Positions 16,152-25,749 of a stretch of 64,000 bases of DNA are shown here, piece after piece. This DNA comes from Seonamhaeicola maritimus (lineage in GTDB: Bacteria > Bacteroidota > Bacteroidia > Flavobacteriales > Flavobacteriaceae), in assembly GCF_008056315.1 (NCBI RefSeq), contig NZ_VRKQ01000010.1:372001-436000 (forward strand). The letters run 5' to 3'. Both the position numbers and the translations under genes were made by a program. Each line of letters starts with the position of its first letter. Positions within the stretch are counted from its first letter, which is position 1. The notes beneath the pieces were generated by a model, which ran no database searches, had not been told where the DNA came from, and worked only from the letters and a program-made list of their open reading frames with translations.

Positions 16152-16889
16152 TTATTCAAGTTCCTTATTAATCAATTGAATTAGGCCTTCAATCTGTTCC
16201 TCAACCCTTTTAGCCCTATCTCTAATCAGACTATTTTCCCATATGCCCGCGGCTACTATTCTTTCTAAGCTACCATTATCTCTAACTTTTAAAAATTCTT
16301 CGCCCGTAATTATATATTCATCTCGTCCACCCCTTTCAGGATTATCAAACCAAATAAAATGATTTAACATATAGTCGTTTGTTTGATGAATTTTGAATTG
16401 CAGTCTTTCATTTTCATATTTGTTGTAATAAGGGTAGTTTAATTCGTAATGATTAGATATTATTTCCCTAAGACTATCATTACTTATAATATCCACCCCT
16501 TTAGAATGTAAGAATTCATAAGCGCTTTTAATTGGATCAAAATGTGGTACTCGTTTTAGTGCTGCAACATTATTATAAAATTCATCAGAAGGATTCACAT
16601 TATTTTTTAATTCTTTAATTACTTCACCCAACCTAATCTGATTTTCATCCATAACCCCTATATCAGAAGTGATTTCGATTAAATCTTTTTTAAGATTTCT
16701 TTTTAATTCTTTTAAAATTTTCACCTCTAGTTTCTGGTTTGCTTTTTCTTGATTCCAAGTATTTATTTGTAGAGCAATTAAAATACCAATAACCACTAAA
16801 ACAATTTCTCCAACAGCATAAAGCAAATATTTACTAAATCTATTTTCAGCAAGTAGTTTTTGTCTAATTTTTCTAAAAAATTTAATCAT
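16152..16889 (-). CDS. DUF6090 family membrane-anchored protein
   Basis: A 245-residue protein with a basic N-terminus (MIKFFRKIRQKLL), one membrane segment at about 23-41 (GEIVLVVIGILIALQINTW) and a long soluble helical region (45-245) that should face the periplasm. This start is the hallmark of DUF6090, a family found in many copies in Flavobacteriaceae. Function is unknown. It is monocistronic or weakly linked to the upstream secreted protein gene. Confidence 0.75.
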   Translation of the reverse strand: MIKFFRKIRQKLLAENRFSKYLLYAVGEIVLVVIGILIALQINTWNQEKANQKLEVKILKELKRNLKKDLIEITSDIGVMDENQIRLGEVIKELKNNVNPSDEFYNNVAALKRVPHFDPIKSAYEFLHSKGVDIISNDSLREIISNHYELNYPYYNKYENERLQFKIHQTNDYMLNHFIWFDNPERGGRDEYIITGEEFLKVRDNGSLERIVAAGIWENSLIRDRAKRVEEQIEGLIQLINKELE

Positions 16890-16941
16890 TGGTTGCGCAG
16901 TAAATAATTGGTTATAGTGTAGTTCTTAAAACACTTAGAAA

Positions 16942-17652
16942 TTATTCCCTAACACTCCATATTTCATGAATAGGACTACCTTTACTAGACAAACCTGAAT
17001 GAAGCCAGTTGCCATCAATCAATTCATAGTTGAATTTTAAACTCAAACCTGCTTTAGAGTCGTCTCTAGAAAAGAACTGAATGTTCTCCGTATATTTACC
17101 ATCAATGGTAGTGTAAGTACCGCCACCAGTCCCCATAAACTGTTTAGTTTCGGTATTATATGCAATCCATTGAAACTGTGTTCCTGATAAGATTTTCATG
17201 GTTTTTCTCGGTCTATTGGTGTCTCTAGTTTGGGTTTTTCCATCTCTTATTCTGCCAGACATTAACCAAGCGCCTTGAAGTTCTCCGGGTGTGCCATCAT
17301 CAATTCTTTTTAATATCATGTCATGACCCACAATTTGAATGGTGTTTTCTGTAATAGCAACTTTAAAAGTGACTTCGGTTCCTACACTTTCCGCATTATC
17401 GGTATGGAACTCCACTTTTTCGGTCATCATATCTCCTTCTAATTTCCATGTTCCACCGTTGGTGTGAATAAATTTTCCGGTAGTTACATTGTATTTAGAA
17501 AGTACTTGGTAACCATCAGCAAAAATTACCACACTCCTTATTTTATCTCCATTCTCGGAAGTTTCAAAAGCTTCATAAGCACCAATAATGTTTTGAGCGT
17601 ACATTCCCAATGACAGAAATGCGCATACGAATACTGCAATAATTGTTTTCAT
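16942..17652 (-). CDS. Secreted DUF4488-like protein with two similar halves
   Basis: A 236-residue exported protein. I take the ATG at 17652 because it is followed directly by the signal peptide (MKTIIAVFVCAFLSLGMYAQ); a longer frame would need a TTG six codons earlier. The mature part has two related repeats of about 100 residues: the first contains NGGTWKLEGDMMTEKVEFHT, the second GGGTYTTIDGKYTENIQFFS, each opening with GAYE or GAWL. The pattern fits DUF4488-type, lipocalin-like beta-sheet domains of unknown function. An inverted repeat lies just before the start codon. Confidence 0.65.
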   Translation of the reverse strand: MKTIIAVFVCAFLSLGMYAQNIIGAYEAFETSENGDKIRSVVIFADGYQVLSKYNVTTGKFIHTNGGTWKLEGDMMTEKVEFHTDNAESVGTEVTFKVAITENTIQIVGHDMILKRIDDGTPGELQGAWLMSGRIRDGKTQTRDTNRPRKTMKILSGTQFQWIAYNTETKQFMGTGGGTYTTIDGKYTENIQFFSRDDSKAGLSLKFNYELIDGNWLHSGLSSKGSPIHEIWSVRE

Positions 17653-17654
17653 TG

Positions 17655-17677
17655 TATTAGGTTTTATCAACCTAATA
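17655..17677. promoter_or_regulatory. Inverted repeat next to a start codon
   Basis: TATTAGGTT, 5 nt, AACCTAATA: perfect 9-bp dyad ending two bases before the start of the DUF4488-like gene. It could be an operator or an mRNA hairpin covering the translation start. Confidence 0.5.
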
Positions 17678-17758
17678 AAAATAAGGTTTATAATTTAAAT
17701 AATTAAAGGACTGATTTGGGGTTACTCGATTTGTGAGGTCAACCACCTAAAACTAACT

Positions 17759-18271
17759 CTATATAAAGATTAAAGTTGATTCGAACAAATGAAATCCTTC
17801 TTCATTGTCTGTTCTATCTTCTATAGCCTCTTGCCTAAGAATCAAAAAACTACGATCATCTTTAAAAAACGAATAAATTATTCCATGATGCTCTAACCCT
17901 AAAAGCTTAAAAGTAAAATCACTAGATTTACAATCAAAACCATTGAATTTATCAAACTTAATTGGCTCAAAGACAATATTAGCTTTCTTAAAAATATAAG
18001 CTGTTTTTAACTCATTTTGATAAGCTTCAATATTGGCATTTGAATTAATGAAATAATCCGAAACAACTAAGGTAATAGCACCGCTTGAATCAAATCCATC
18101 TTTTTCCAAAGAAAGAAAATAAGTATCTCCTTCTAAAAATTCCTTATCTACAACCGACCATCCTTTTGCACAAATAAAAGACAATCCGTTCTCCTCAAAT
18201 AGGGATTGTTCAGATTCTTTACAAGACGAAACCAGGAATAGGAATAAAGTGATAATTATAATTTTCTTCAT
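17759..18271 (-). CDS. Hypothetical lipoprotein
   Basis: A 170-residue predicted lipoprotein (MKKIIIITLFLFLVSSC, Cys at 17). The rest alternates beta-strand-like hydrophobic stretches and resembles in general layout PsbP/DUF1795-type proteins (start ENGLSFICAKGW, end LILRQEAIEDR...FESTLIFI), but the match is too weak to name. It lies between the aldo/keto reductase gene and the secreted DUF4488-like gene, all leftward with spacers of 30 and about 105 bases. Confidence 0.6.
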   Translation of the reverse strand: MKKIIIITLFLFLVSSCKESEQSLFEENGLSFICAKGWSVVDKEFLEGDTYFLSLEKDGFDSSGAITLVVSDYFINSNANIEAYQNELKTAYIFKKANIVFEPIKFDKFNGFDCKSSDFTFKLLGLEHHGIIYSFFKDDRSFLILRQEAIEDRTDNEEGFHLFESTLIFI

Positions 18272-18301
18272 AAATGAACAGTTCGAAATAACAATCTAAA
18301 T

Positions 18302-19342
18302 CTAAGGTGCTGGATTAGGAATAGCACTATGTACTGCGTTGATACCATCTATAACATCATCACTTAAATCAACATCAATACTACTTATGTTCTCTTCTAG
18401 TTGTTCTAAACTAGTTGCACCAATAATGTTACCCGTTAAAAAAGGTTGTTGGTTTATAAATGCCAATGACATTTGAGTTAGTGATAAACCATGGTCTTGG
18501 GCTATTTTAAAATATTGCTCTGTAGCTTGTAATGCTTGCGGACTATTATAACGTCCTGCAAACCTAGGGAACAAATCAAACCTTGAGTTTTTGGGTACTT
18601 TGCCTCCAATATATTTTCCTGAAAGAGTCCCCGAGGCTAAAGGTGAATAAGCTAAAAGGCCAATATTTTCACGAATAGATAGTTCTGCTAAATCGCCTTC
18701 AAAAGTTCTGTTTAATAAAGAATATGCGTTTTGTTTGGTTCTGATTCTTGGTAAATTATTGGTTTTAGATTCTTCTAAATAGCGCATGGTTCCCCATGCC
18801 TTTTCGTTAGAAATCCCTATTTCTCTAATTTTACCGGCTTTAATAAAACCATCTAAGGTTTGTAGAACTTCATTAAAATTATCTTCCCAAGCATCATTAG
18901 GATTATGTTTATAATCTCTTTGTCCGAAAAAATTGGTTTGTCGCTCTGGCCAATGGAGTTGGTATAAATCTATATAATCGGTCTTCAAACGTTTTAAACT
19001 GTTTTCTAAAGCTTCCTTTAATGCTTCTGTACTGAATCCTGTTGTACGAACATGGGCCGTATAATCTCCAGGGCCACATATTTTTGTAGCCAACACAACC
19101 TTTTCTCTGTTCCCAGACTTTTTAAACCAGTTACCAATGATACGTTCGGTTTCTGCATAGGTTTCTGCGGTTGCTGGCACCGGGTATAATTCGGCTGTGT
19201 CAAAGAAATTTACTCCTTTATCTAAGGCATAATCCATTTGTGCAAAGCCTTCGTCTTGGGTGTTCTGGTTTCCCCAGGTCATGGTACCTAGGCATATTTT
19301 ACTGACTTTTATATCGGTGTTGGGAAGTTTAGTGTATTTCAT
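18302..19342 (-). CDS. Aldo/keto reductase (Tas-like)
   Basis: A 346-residue NADP(H)-dependent oxidoreductase. The catalytic tetrad is visible as Asp48 and Tyr53 (NFFDTAELY), a Lys in VVLATKICG and the His in LYQLHWPE. The C-terminal GATSLEQLEENI is the cofactor phosphate-binding segment. The sequence has the long insert (about 125-165) and the spacing of E. coli Tas. It reduces aldehydes or ketones; the natural substrate cannot be told from sequence. Confidence 0.88.
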   Translation of the reverse strand: MKYTKLPNTDIKVSKICLGTMTWGNQNTQDEGFAQMDYALDKGVNFFDTAELYPVPATAETYAETERIIGNWFKKSGNREKVVLATKICGPGDYTAHVRTTGFSTEALKEALENSLKRLKTDYIDLYQLHWPERQTNFFGQRDYKHNPNDAWEDNFNEVLQTLDGFIKAGKIREIGISNEKAWGTMRYLEESKTNNLPRIRTKQNAYSLLNRTFEGDLAELSIRENIGLLAYSPLASGTLSGKYIGGKVPKNSRFDLFPRFAGRYNSPQALQATEQYFKIAQDHGLSLTQMSLAFINQQPFLTGNIIGATSLEQLEENISSIDVDLSDDVIDGINAVHSAIPNPAP

Positions 19343-19395
19343 TATAGATTGTTAGACTAATTTATACTATTAGGTTATTAGAAAGGAGTAAATAT

Positions 19396-19435
19396 AAAAA
19401 ACCTCTCAAAGTTATTATACTTTGAGAGGTTTTTT
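19396..19435 (-). terminator. Terminator downstream of the OmpA-like gene
   Basis: AAAAAACCTCTCAAAG, 8-nt loop, CTTTGAGAGGTTTTTT: symmetric hairpin between two leftward genes, so it ends transcripts from the OmpA-like gene. Confidence 0.85.
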
Positions 19436-19437
19436 AT

Positions 19438-19524
19438 GCGTTAGCGATTGAGGCATTTGTTGAAGCTCCTCGAAGAGAGTGACTGCCGAAAGTGCGACCC
19501 GCTAGGGTAACGCCCAAACGCTAA
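19438..19524. repeat. Palindromic REP-like intergenic element
   Basis: GC-richer than its surroundings, with near-complementary ends TTAGCGATTG (19441-19450) and CAAACGCTAA (19515-19524), and inner GGGTAACGCCC-type segments. It begins at the stop codon of the OmpA-like gene. From memory similar sequences (GGGCGTTACCC...GGGTCG) are dispersed in flavobacterial genomes; I could not verify this. Confidence 0.55.
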
Positions 19525-20480
19525 TTATCATTCAACAACCTAGAAAGCTCATCTAACTTTGGCGTTAAAATTACTTCTATACGTCTGTTTTTAGCTTTTC
19601 CTTCTGAGGTATCATTGGTAGCAACCGGTGCATATTCACCACGTCCAGCCGCTGTTAAATTCTCTGGAGCAATAGCTACGTTCTCTCTAAGAATATTTAC
19701 AATAGCCGTGGCACGTTTGGTTGATAAATCCCAGTTACCACTTAATTGTCCGCTACCTTTATAAGGTACGTTATCTGTATGACCTTCTATTAATACCGCT
19801 ATGTCTGGATTGTCTCCTAACACAGAACCTAGTTGTTGTACCGCTCTACGTCCTTCTGAATTAACGGCCCAACTTCCTGAACTGAATAACAGCTTGTTTT
19901 CCATAGAAACATAAACTTTACCATCACGTTGTTCCACGGTTAATCCTTTACCTTCAAAATCTGTTAAAGCCCTTGAAATGGCATCTTTTAAGGCACTCAT
20001 AGCTGCATCTTTGTCTGCAATAACCTTCTCTAATTCTGCTACTCTGTTGGAACGGTCTTCTAACTCTTTTTTAAGTTTTGCTAAACGTGCATTTTCTGCA
20101 GCTAAGGCTTGTTCTTTAGCTTCAAGTTGTGCTAATAGCTCTCTGTTCTTTTGAGAGTTTTTGGCAATGGCTGCTGAACTATTTTTTTCTAAAGCATCGT
20201 ATGATGCCTTTAAGGCATCGTAATTAGATTTCATTGCATTATAATCTCCTTGCAACTTATCGCGGTCTGCAATGGCTTCTTCGTAAGCTGCCTGAACTTG
20301 TTTTAATTCATTTGTTGCTGCGTTTTTAGCCTTTAAAAGGGTTTCATTTTCATCGGATAGTTTTCGGTTTTCATTTTTCAAATTATTGTATTTCCCTTCT
20401 AGTTCTTTATAAACTTTTGGAGATACGCAAGAAGCAAAAACTGCTAAGGTTAGCACTAATACTGAGATTCTTTTAATCAT
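19521..20480 (-). CDS. OmpA-family lipoprotein with coiled coil
   Basis: A 319-residue lipoprotein (lipobox Cys at residue 18, VFASC). A long heptad-rich coiled coil (about 25-165, many KxxxxLxxxNxxL and EELEDRSNRVAELEKV-type turns) leads into a C-terminal OmpA domain (about 190-310) with LIEGHTDNVPYKGSG and the NRRIEVILTP ending that bind peptidoglycan. It probably tethers the outer membrane to the cell wall. It forms a leftward unit downstream of exonuclease III with a 32-base gap. Confidence 0.9.
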   Translation of the reverse strand: MIKRISVLVLTLAVFASCVSPKVYKELEGKYNNLKNENRKLSDENETLLKAKNAATNELKQVQAAYEEAIADRDKLQGDYNAMKSNYDALKASYDALEKNSSAAIAKNSQKNRELLAQLEAKEQALAAENARLAKLKKELEDRSNRVAELEKVIADKDAAMSALKDAISRALTDFEGKGLTVEQRDGKVYVSMENKLLFSSGSWAVNSEGRRAVQQLGSVLGDNPDIAVLIEGHTDNVPYKGSGQLSGNWDLSTKRATAIVNILRENVAIAPENLTAAGRGEYAPVATNDTSEGKAKNRRIEVILTPKLDELSRLLNDN

Positions 20481-20512
20481 TAGGTTAGGTTTTTTGATTT
20501 GACTGTATTTAA

Positions 20513-21274
20513 TTATTTATCTATTTCAACTAGTATTGGACAGTGGTCACTATGAACAGCATCCGAGAGTATAACGGCTCTTTTTATGTTTTCTTGTAAT
20601 GGTTCTGAAACCATAGCATAATCTAATCGCCAACCTTTGTTGTTAGCACGCGCATTGGCCCTGTAACTCCACCAACTATATTGTTGTGTTTCTGGGTTTA
20701 TGTGTCGGAAAGAATCAATGAATCCACTATCTATAAAAGCACCAATCCACTCACGTTCCACAGGTAAAAACCCTGAAACATTTTTCATTTTAGGATTATG
20801 AATATCGATTGCTTCGTGACAGATATTGTAATCTCCACAAATTATCAAGTTAGGAATGGTTTTTTTAAGCTCGTTCACGTAATCTTGAAACATAGCCATA
20901 TACTCTAGTTTATGTTCCAACCTAGCAATATTTGTGCCAGATGGCAAATACAAACTCATAATTGAATAATTATTGAAATCTACACGTAAATTACGCCCTT
21001 CAAAGTCCATAGATTCAATACCTGTACCATATTCTATATGATTTGGTTCTTCTTTACATAAAACAGCAACACCACTATACCCCTTTTTTTGTGCACTAAA
21101 CCAATAGTGATACTTGTATCCGGCTTCTTCAAAAATGCTTAAATCTAACTGCTCTTTTAAAGCCTTAATTTCCTGTAAACAAATTACATCTGGATTTGCC
21201 ACTTTTAACCAATCTATAAACCCTTTATTCACCGCAGCTCTAATGCCGTTTACGTTATATGATATAATTTTCAC
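20513..21274 (-). CDS. xth: Exodeoxyribonuclease III
   Basis: A 253-residue AP endonuclease/3'-exonuclease of the EEP superfamily, full length. Motifs in order: ISYNVNGIRAAV with the active Asn, CLQEIKA with the metal-binding Glu, CGDYNICH, and SDHCPILVEI with the catalytic Asp-His. It repairs abasic sites and blocked 3' ends. The start is a GTG at 21274; no in-frame ATG lies near, and family members start at this residue (MKIISYN). Confidence 0.94.
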   Translation of the reverse strand: MKIISYNVNGIRAAVNKGFIDWLKVANPDVICLQEIKALKEQLDLSIFEEAGYKYHYWFSAQKKGYSGVAVLCKEEPNHIEYGTGIESMDFEGRNLRVDFNNYSIMSLYLPSGTNIARLEHKLEYMAMFQDYVNELKKTIPNLIICGDYNICHEAIDIHNPKMKNVSGFLPVEREWIGAFIDSGFIDSFRHINPETQQYSWWSYRANARANNKGWRLDYAMVSEPLQENIKRAVILSDAVHSDHCPILVEIDK

Positions 21275-21398
21275 TCTCTTATCTTTTGATTTCAGCTAAA
21301 ATAAATAATACATTACTTTTACACTAAAGCTTTAACAAGCATTTATACAGAAAACTATCAACATACTATTTTAAACTTATTGCAGTTTAAGTATTTAA

Positions 21399-24300
21399 AT
21401 GAAATATCTTTTACGCTTTCTTTTTTTAACTTTTTGCATTTGTGGATTTGCACAACAGCAAAATTCTAACTACAAAGTGATAAAAGTAGCTGTACAAGAT
21501 TCTATAAAAATTGATAGTGTAAGTATTAATTCGAATAGTTTTTCAATACTGAGAAACAACCAAACTCTAATTGATTCCTCTTATTACTATGTTGATTTTG
21601 CAAAGGCACTTTTAACATTTAAAAAACCCGTTGAAACGGATTCTATCATCATAAATTATTTGAAGTTCCCTGAGTTTTTGACCAAAACTTACAAGCAGTT
21701 AGATGAGTCGATTATAATTTCAGACAACAGCAACAACCAAACACTTTACAAACTATCACAACCCAATACTAGCAATAATTTTACACCTTTTGATGGTTTA
21801 ACTACTTCTGGTAGTATTTCAAGAGGTGTTACCGTTGGAAACAATCAAAACTCGGTTTTAAATAGTGAATTAGATTTACAAATCACCGGAAAATTGAATG
21901 ATAAAGTATCATTGAGAGCCTCAATTCAAGATGCCAATATTCCGTTACAAGAAAGTGGTTATAGTCAGCGTTTAGATGAGTTTGACCAAGTTTTTATTGA
22001 ATTATTTAGTGATAATTGGAACATTAGAGCTGGTGATATTGACCTGCAAAACAACAACTCGTACTTCGCAAAATTTTCAAAGCGGGTACAAGGATTATCG
22101 GTAAACGCTAATATAGGTGACGAAGATTCTCAAACCAATTTATTTGCTGCTGGAGCTATTGTTCGGGGGCAATTTACTAGAAGCCAGTTTACAGCTCAAG
22201 AAGGCAACCAAGGGCCATATAAGCTACAAGGGCCAAATGGTGAATTATTTGTGCTCATTGTCTCTGGCAGTGAAACAGTTTATGTGAATGGAGTTCCTGT
22301 AAAACGTGGTGAAGATCAAGATTATATTATTGATTATAACGCAGGTGAAATAATTTTCAACTCAACCTATCCCATAACGTCCGAAATGCGTATCACGGTT
22401 GATTATCAATTTAGTGAACGTAATTATTCTCGCTTTGTGGCTTATGGCGGCGGTAATTTGAATAGCGAAAAATTAAAAATTGGGGTTTCGGTGTATTCTG
22501 AAAATGACGCGAAAAATCAACCCTTACAACAAAATTTATCAGAAGCACAAGTTCAAATTTTAGCAGGTGCCGGTGATGATAGAACACAAATGGTAGCCCC
22601 ATCAGAAGTTCAGGAAGCCTTAAATGAAAACCGCATCTTATATAGAAAAGAACTCATTGGAGGCGTAGAAGCTTTTGTCTTTTCAAACAACCCCAACGAT
22701 GAATTGTATCGTGTCACCTTTACTCAAGTTGGTGCCAACCAAGGTGATTACAACCTCAGTAATATTAATGCTATCAATAATATTTATGAATATGCTGGCG
22801 TTGGATTAGGTAATTATGCTCCCATTGTACAATTAATTGCACCTACCAAACTTCAAATCGCGGTTCTAAATGGAAGCTATGAACCTAATGAAAAAACCAA
22901 TATTGCTTTTGAATTAGCTGGAAGTAAAAACGACCTGAATTTGTTTTCTAATTTAGATGATGATGATAATGACGGATTCGCTGGTAAGCTAAATATTGAA
23001 CAAAGCCTAATAAAAAAAGACAGCCTATGGTCATTAAATGTTTTTGCAAATGCTGATCATATTCAAGACAATTTCAGAACCATTGAACGTTTGTACAATG
23101 CGGAATTTGCGAGAGATTGGAACTTGTTATCTTCAAACGGCAACGTCTCAAACATTAATATTGGTGACCAAACATTAATGCATTCTGGTTTGCGTCTATT
23201 TCATCCTGAAAAAGGTTTAATCAACTATCAATTTGAGCATTTAAATTATTCTGATGGTTTTAACGGGAATAGACATGTGGCTAATGTTGACTTACAATTG
23301 AACAAATTCAGAATCAACTCCTATTCCAGTTTTTTGAATGCCAAATCTGATTTAAATGAATCCTCGTTCTTAAGATCATATAGTACGCTTACATATGGTA
23401 TGGAAAAAAGTTGGGTTGGAACCAAATTATCAATTGAAGATAATGAGCAAAAAGAAGTCTCAACACAAACTTTAACTCCTTTGAGTCAAAAATTCAAATC
23501 CTATGAGCTATTCTTTGGTGTTGGTGATAGCACTAACGTTTTTGTTGAAGTAGGATATAAAAACCGTGTTAATGACAGTATTAGAAATAACGAATTACAA
23601 AAAGTCAATACCTCCAACACCTTTTATTTAGATTCAAAATTGATACAAAACAAAAACACCAACTTATCATTGTATGCTAACTACCGTAATTTAAAAAGTG
23701 AAGAATCTGGAATTGATGATGAGCAATCTATAAACTCAAGACTTCAATTTAATCAGAAACTTTTTAAGAATGTTGTGCAATGGAATACCATTTTTGAAAC
23801 CAATTCGGGAACACTACCTCAACAAGATTTTACTTATGTTGAAGTTGAAGCAGGACAAGGCACCTACACTTGGATTGATTATAACGAAAATGGCATACAA
23901 GAATTGGAAGAATTTGAAATAGCCCAATTTCAAGACCAAGGCAAATATATTCGTGTGCTTTTACCAAACAGGGTTTTTATAAAAACACATCAAAATAGAT
24001 TAAGTCAAACGTTTACTATTAATCCTTCTCAATGGTCTGTAAGCGAAAAAAAATCAAAGAAATTTTGGTCTCATTTTTATAATCAGACCAGTTATTTAAT
24101 AGACAGAAAAATTAGGCGTGATGGCAACAGTTTTAATTTAAATCCTTTTAAAAGTGATATTGATAATCAATTAGGACTTCAACTTAATTTCAGAAATGTT
24201 TTGTTCTTTAATAGAGGAAAACAGAAATACACAACCTCTTACACCTATTTAGAAAATAAAACCAGAAACATACTTTCGGTAGGTTTTGTTGAAAATAGCT

Positions 24301-24821
24301 TAAAAAGCCATCAACTTAATTTCAATCATAAATTATCTGACAATTGGTTAATGACATTACTAACAGCCCTTGAAGACAACGAAAGTTTAAGCGAGAATTT
24401 TGCAAGCAAGAATTACAACTTTGAAGAAACGCGTTTTAACCCTAAATTATCCTATTTGTTTAATGACAACTCCAGCTTTGATATTTTCTATCAATTTGCA
24501 AAAAAGGACAATTTAATTGGTGGAATGGAGTCTTTGAAACAACAAAAATATGGAGCTTCCTTTATGTTTGCTACCAATGCCAGAAGTGCCATTAATGGTG
24601 AATTTAATTTCTTTTCAAACACTTTTAATGGAAATGCTAATACTCCTGTTGCATACCAAATGTTAGAAGGATTACAACCAGGGAAAAACTTTACTTGGAC
24701 ATTGCTGGCTCAAAAGAAACTCACCAAATTTTTAGATTTAAACTTAAGTTACTTTGGAAGAAAAACCGAAACTAGTAAAACCATCCATACTGGATCTATT
24801 CAGTTGAAAGCTTATTTTTAA
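21399..24821 (+). CDS. Large predicted outer-membrane beta-barrel protein
   Basis: A 1140-residue exported protein with a signal peptide (cleavage after FAQQ). The N-terminal ~100 residues look like a small beta domain, followed by a region with FTPFDGLTTSGSISRGVTVGNNQN and a stretch of alternating hydrophobic strands through the end, which finishes in an aromatic residue (IQLKAYF), as outer-membrane proteins do. An inner block (EGNQGPYKLQGPNGE...VYVNGVPVKRGEDQDYII) is the best conserved-looking part. I do not recognise a named family. No TonB-box or plug is seen, so it is not a standard receptor. Its end overlaps the convergent M28 gene by four bases. Confidence 0.72.
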   Translation: MKYLLRFLFLTFCICGFAQQQNSNYKVIKVAVQDSIKIDSVSINSNSFSILRNNQTLIDSSYYYVDFAKALLTFKKPVETDSIIINYLKFPEFLTKTYKQLDESIIISDNSNNQTLYKLSQPNTSNNFTPFDGLTTSGSISRGVTVGNNQNSVLNSELDLQITGKLNDKVSLRASIQDANIPLQESGYSQRLDEFDQVFIELFSDNWNIRAGDIDLQNNNSYFAKFSKRVQGLSVNANIGDEDSQTNLFAAGAIVRGQFTRSQFTAQEGNQGPYKLQGPNGELFVLIVSGSETVYVNGVPVKRGEDQDYIIDYNAGEIIFNSTYPITSEMRITVDYQFSERNYSRFVAYGGGNLNSEKLKIGVSVYSENDAKNQPLQQNLSEAQVQILAGAGDDRTQMVAPSEVQEALNENRILYRKELIGGVEAFVFSNNPNDELYRVTFTQVGANQGDYNLSNINAINNIYEYAGVGLGNYAPIVQLIAPTKLQIAVLNGSYEPNEKTNIAFELAGSKNDLNLFSNLDDDDNDGFAGKLNIEQSLIKKDSLWSLNVFANADHIQDNFRTIERLYNAEFARDWNLLSSNGNVSNINIGDQTLMHSGLRLFHPEKGLINYQFEHLNYSDGFNGNRHVANVDLQLNKFRINSYSSFLNAKSDLNESSFLRSYSTLTYGMEKSWVGTKLSIEDNEQKEVSTQTLTPLSQKFKSYELFFGVGDSTNVFVEVGYKNRVNDSIRNNELQKVNTSNTFYLDSKLIQNKNTNLSLYANYRNLKSEESGIDDEQSINSRLQFNQKLFKNVVQWNTIFETNSGTLPQQDFTYVEVEAGQGTYTWIDYNENGIQELEEFEIAQFQDQGKYIRVLLPNRVFIKTHQNRLSQTFTINPSQWSVSEKKSKKFWSHFYNQTSYLIDRKIRRDGNSFNLNPFKSDIDNQLGLQLNFRNVLFFNRGKQKYTTSYTYLENKTRNILSVGFVENSLKSHQLNFNHKLSDNWLMTLLTALEDNESLSENFASKNYNFEETRFNPKLSYLFNDNSSFDIFYQFAKKDNLIGGMESLKQQKYGASFMFATNARSAINGEFNFFSNTFNGNANTPVAYQMLEGLQPGKNFTWTLLAQKKLTKFLDLNLSYFGRKTETSKTIHTGSIQLKAYF

Positions 24822-25741
24822 TGTGAATCAATTTTGTTGAAAACGGAGATAATAACATTTACCGCTTCAATATAAAATTCTGGATGAATATTTTCAAAAT
24901 CATCGGTGGGTTCGTGATAATCTTTATGATCTTCAACACCAAAATACAAAAACGGTATTCCTTTTTTATGAAAGTTTGCATGGTCTGATGAATAGACCCA
25001 ACTGTCTTTATTATCATAACCATCATGACCGGAGACAAGCTTTATTCTTTTAGATTTAATACAGCAAATAGCATTTTTGAAAGAATGATTTAAGTTTGTT
25101 CCTACCACATATAGTTCGCTCCTATCGCTTCGACTAATCATATCCATGTTTAAGTTCATTATTATTTTCTTGGGAGAAAAAAACAGATTATTTATAAAAT
25201 ATGATGACCCTTTCATTCCTAATTCCTCCGCATCAAAAGCTGCTAAAATCACGGAGTGTTTAGGTGGGTTTTTTCTAAAATATTCAGCAAAACTAAATAA
25301 GGCACCGATTCCCGAAGCATTATCATCTGCTCCGTTATAAACCTTTCCTCTTTTTATCCCTTCATGATCATAATGTGCGCTAATAACTATTACCTTATTG
25401 GGTTCACATGTTCCCTTTATAAAACCAATAACGTTGGTACCTTTATATTCTTTTTTCCCTTTAGAGAAAACAAAAGTTTGTTCATACGACTTTTTTAGCG
25501 GCTTTACTTTTAAGCTATGAAACTGATTTATGATATATTTTTTTGCTTTAACGGCTCCCTTAGTTCCGGTTCGTCTTCCTTCAAAAGCATCTGAAGACAA
25601 AGCTTCAACATGCCTTAACAATGTGGTTTGATCAAAATAACTTTTTGAGCTCGATTTTTGAGAAAAACCAATAGAAACACAAAAAACACTAGTGAAAACT
25701 AGTGCTAATGTTTGTTTATATAAGTCTTTTAAATACCTCAA
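24818..25741 (-). CDS. M28 family metallopeptidase
   Basis: A 307-residue secreted zinc aminopeptidase-type protein with a signal peptide ending GFSQ. Zinc ligands and catalytic residues show in SAHYDHEG (His, Asp), GADDNASG (bridging Asp), FDAEELG (general base Glu and ligand Glu), the Asp of NMDMIS and the His of YFGVEDHKDYH near the end. It should release N-terminal amino acids outside the cytoplasm. The start is TTG at 25741, needed to keep the signal peptide; no ATG is available. Only eight bases separate it from the upstream gene. Confidence 0.9.
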   Translation of the reverse strand: MRYLKDLYKQTLALVFTSVFCVSIGFSQKSSSKSYFDQTTLLRHVEALSSDAFEGRRTGTKGAVKAKKYIINQFHSLKVKPLKKSYEQTFVFSKGKKEYKGTNVIGFIKGTCEPNKVIVISAHYDHEGIKRGKVYNGADDNASGIGALFSFAEYFRKNPPKHSVILAAFDAEELGMKGSSYFINNLFFSPKKIIMNLNMDMISRSDRSELYVVGTNLNHSFKNAICCIKSKRIKLVSGHDGYDNKDSWVYSSDHANFHKKGIPFLYFGVEDHKDYHEPTDDFENIHPEFYIEAVNVIISVFNKIDSH

Positions 25742-25749
25742 AAATTCTA

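Noticed and set aside
17653-17670. Longer start (TTG) for the DUF4488-like gene
   Set aside because: It would add residues before a perfect signal peptide and overlap an inverted repeat.
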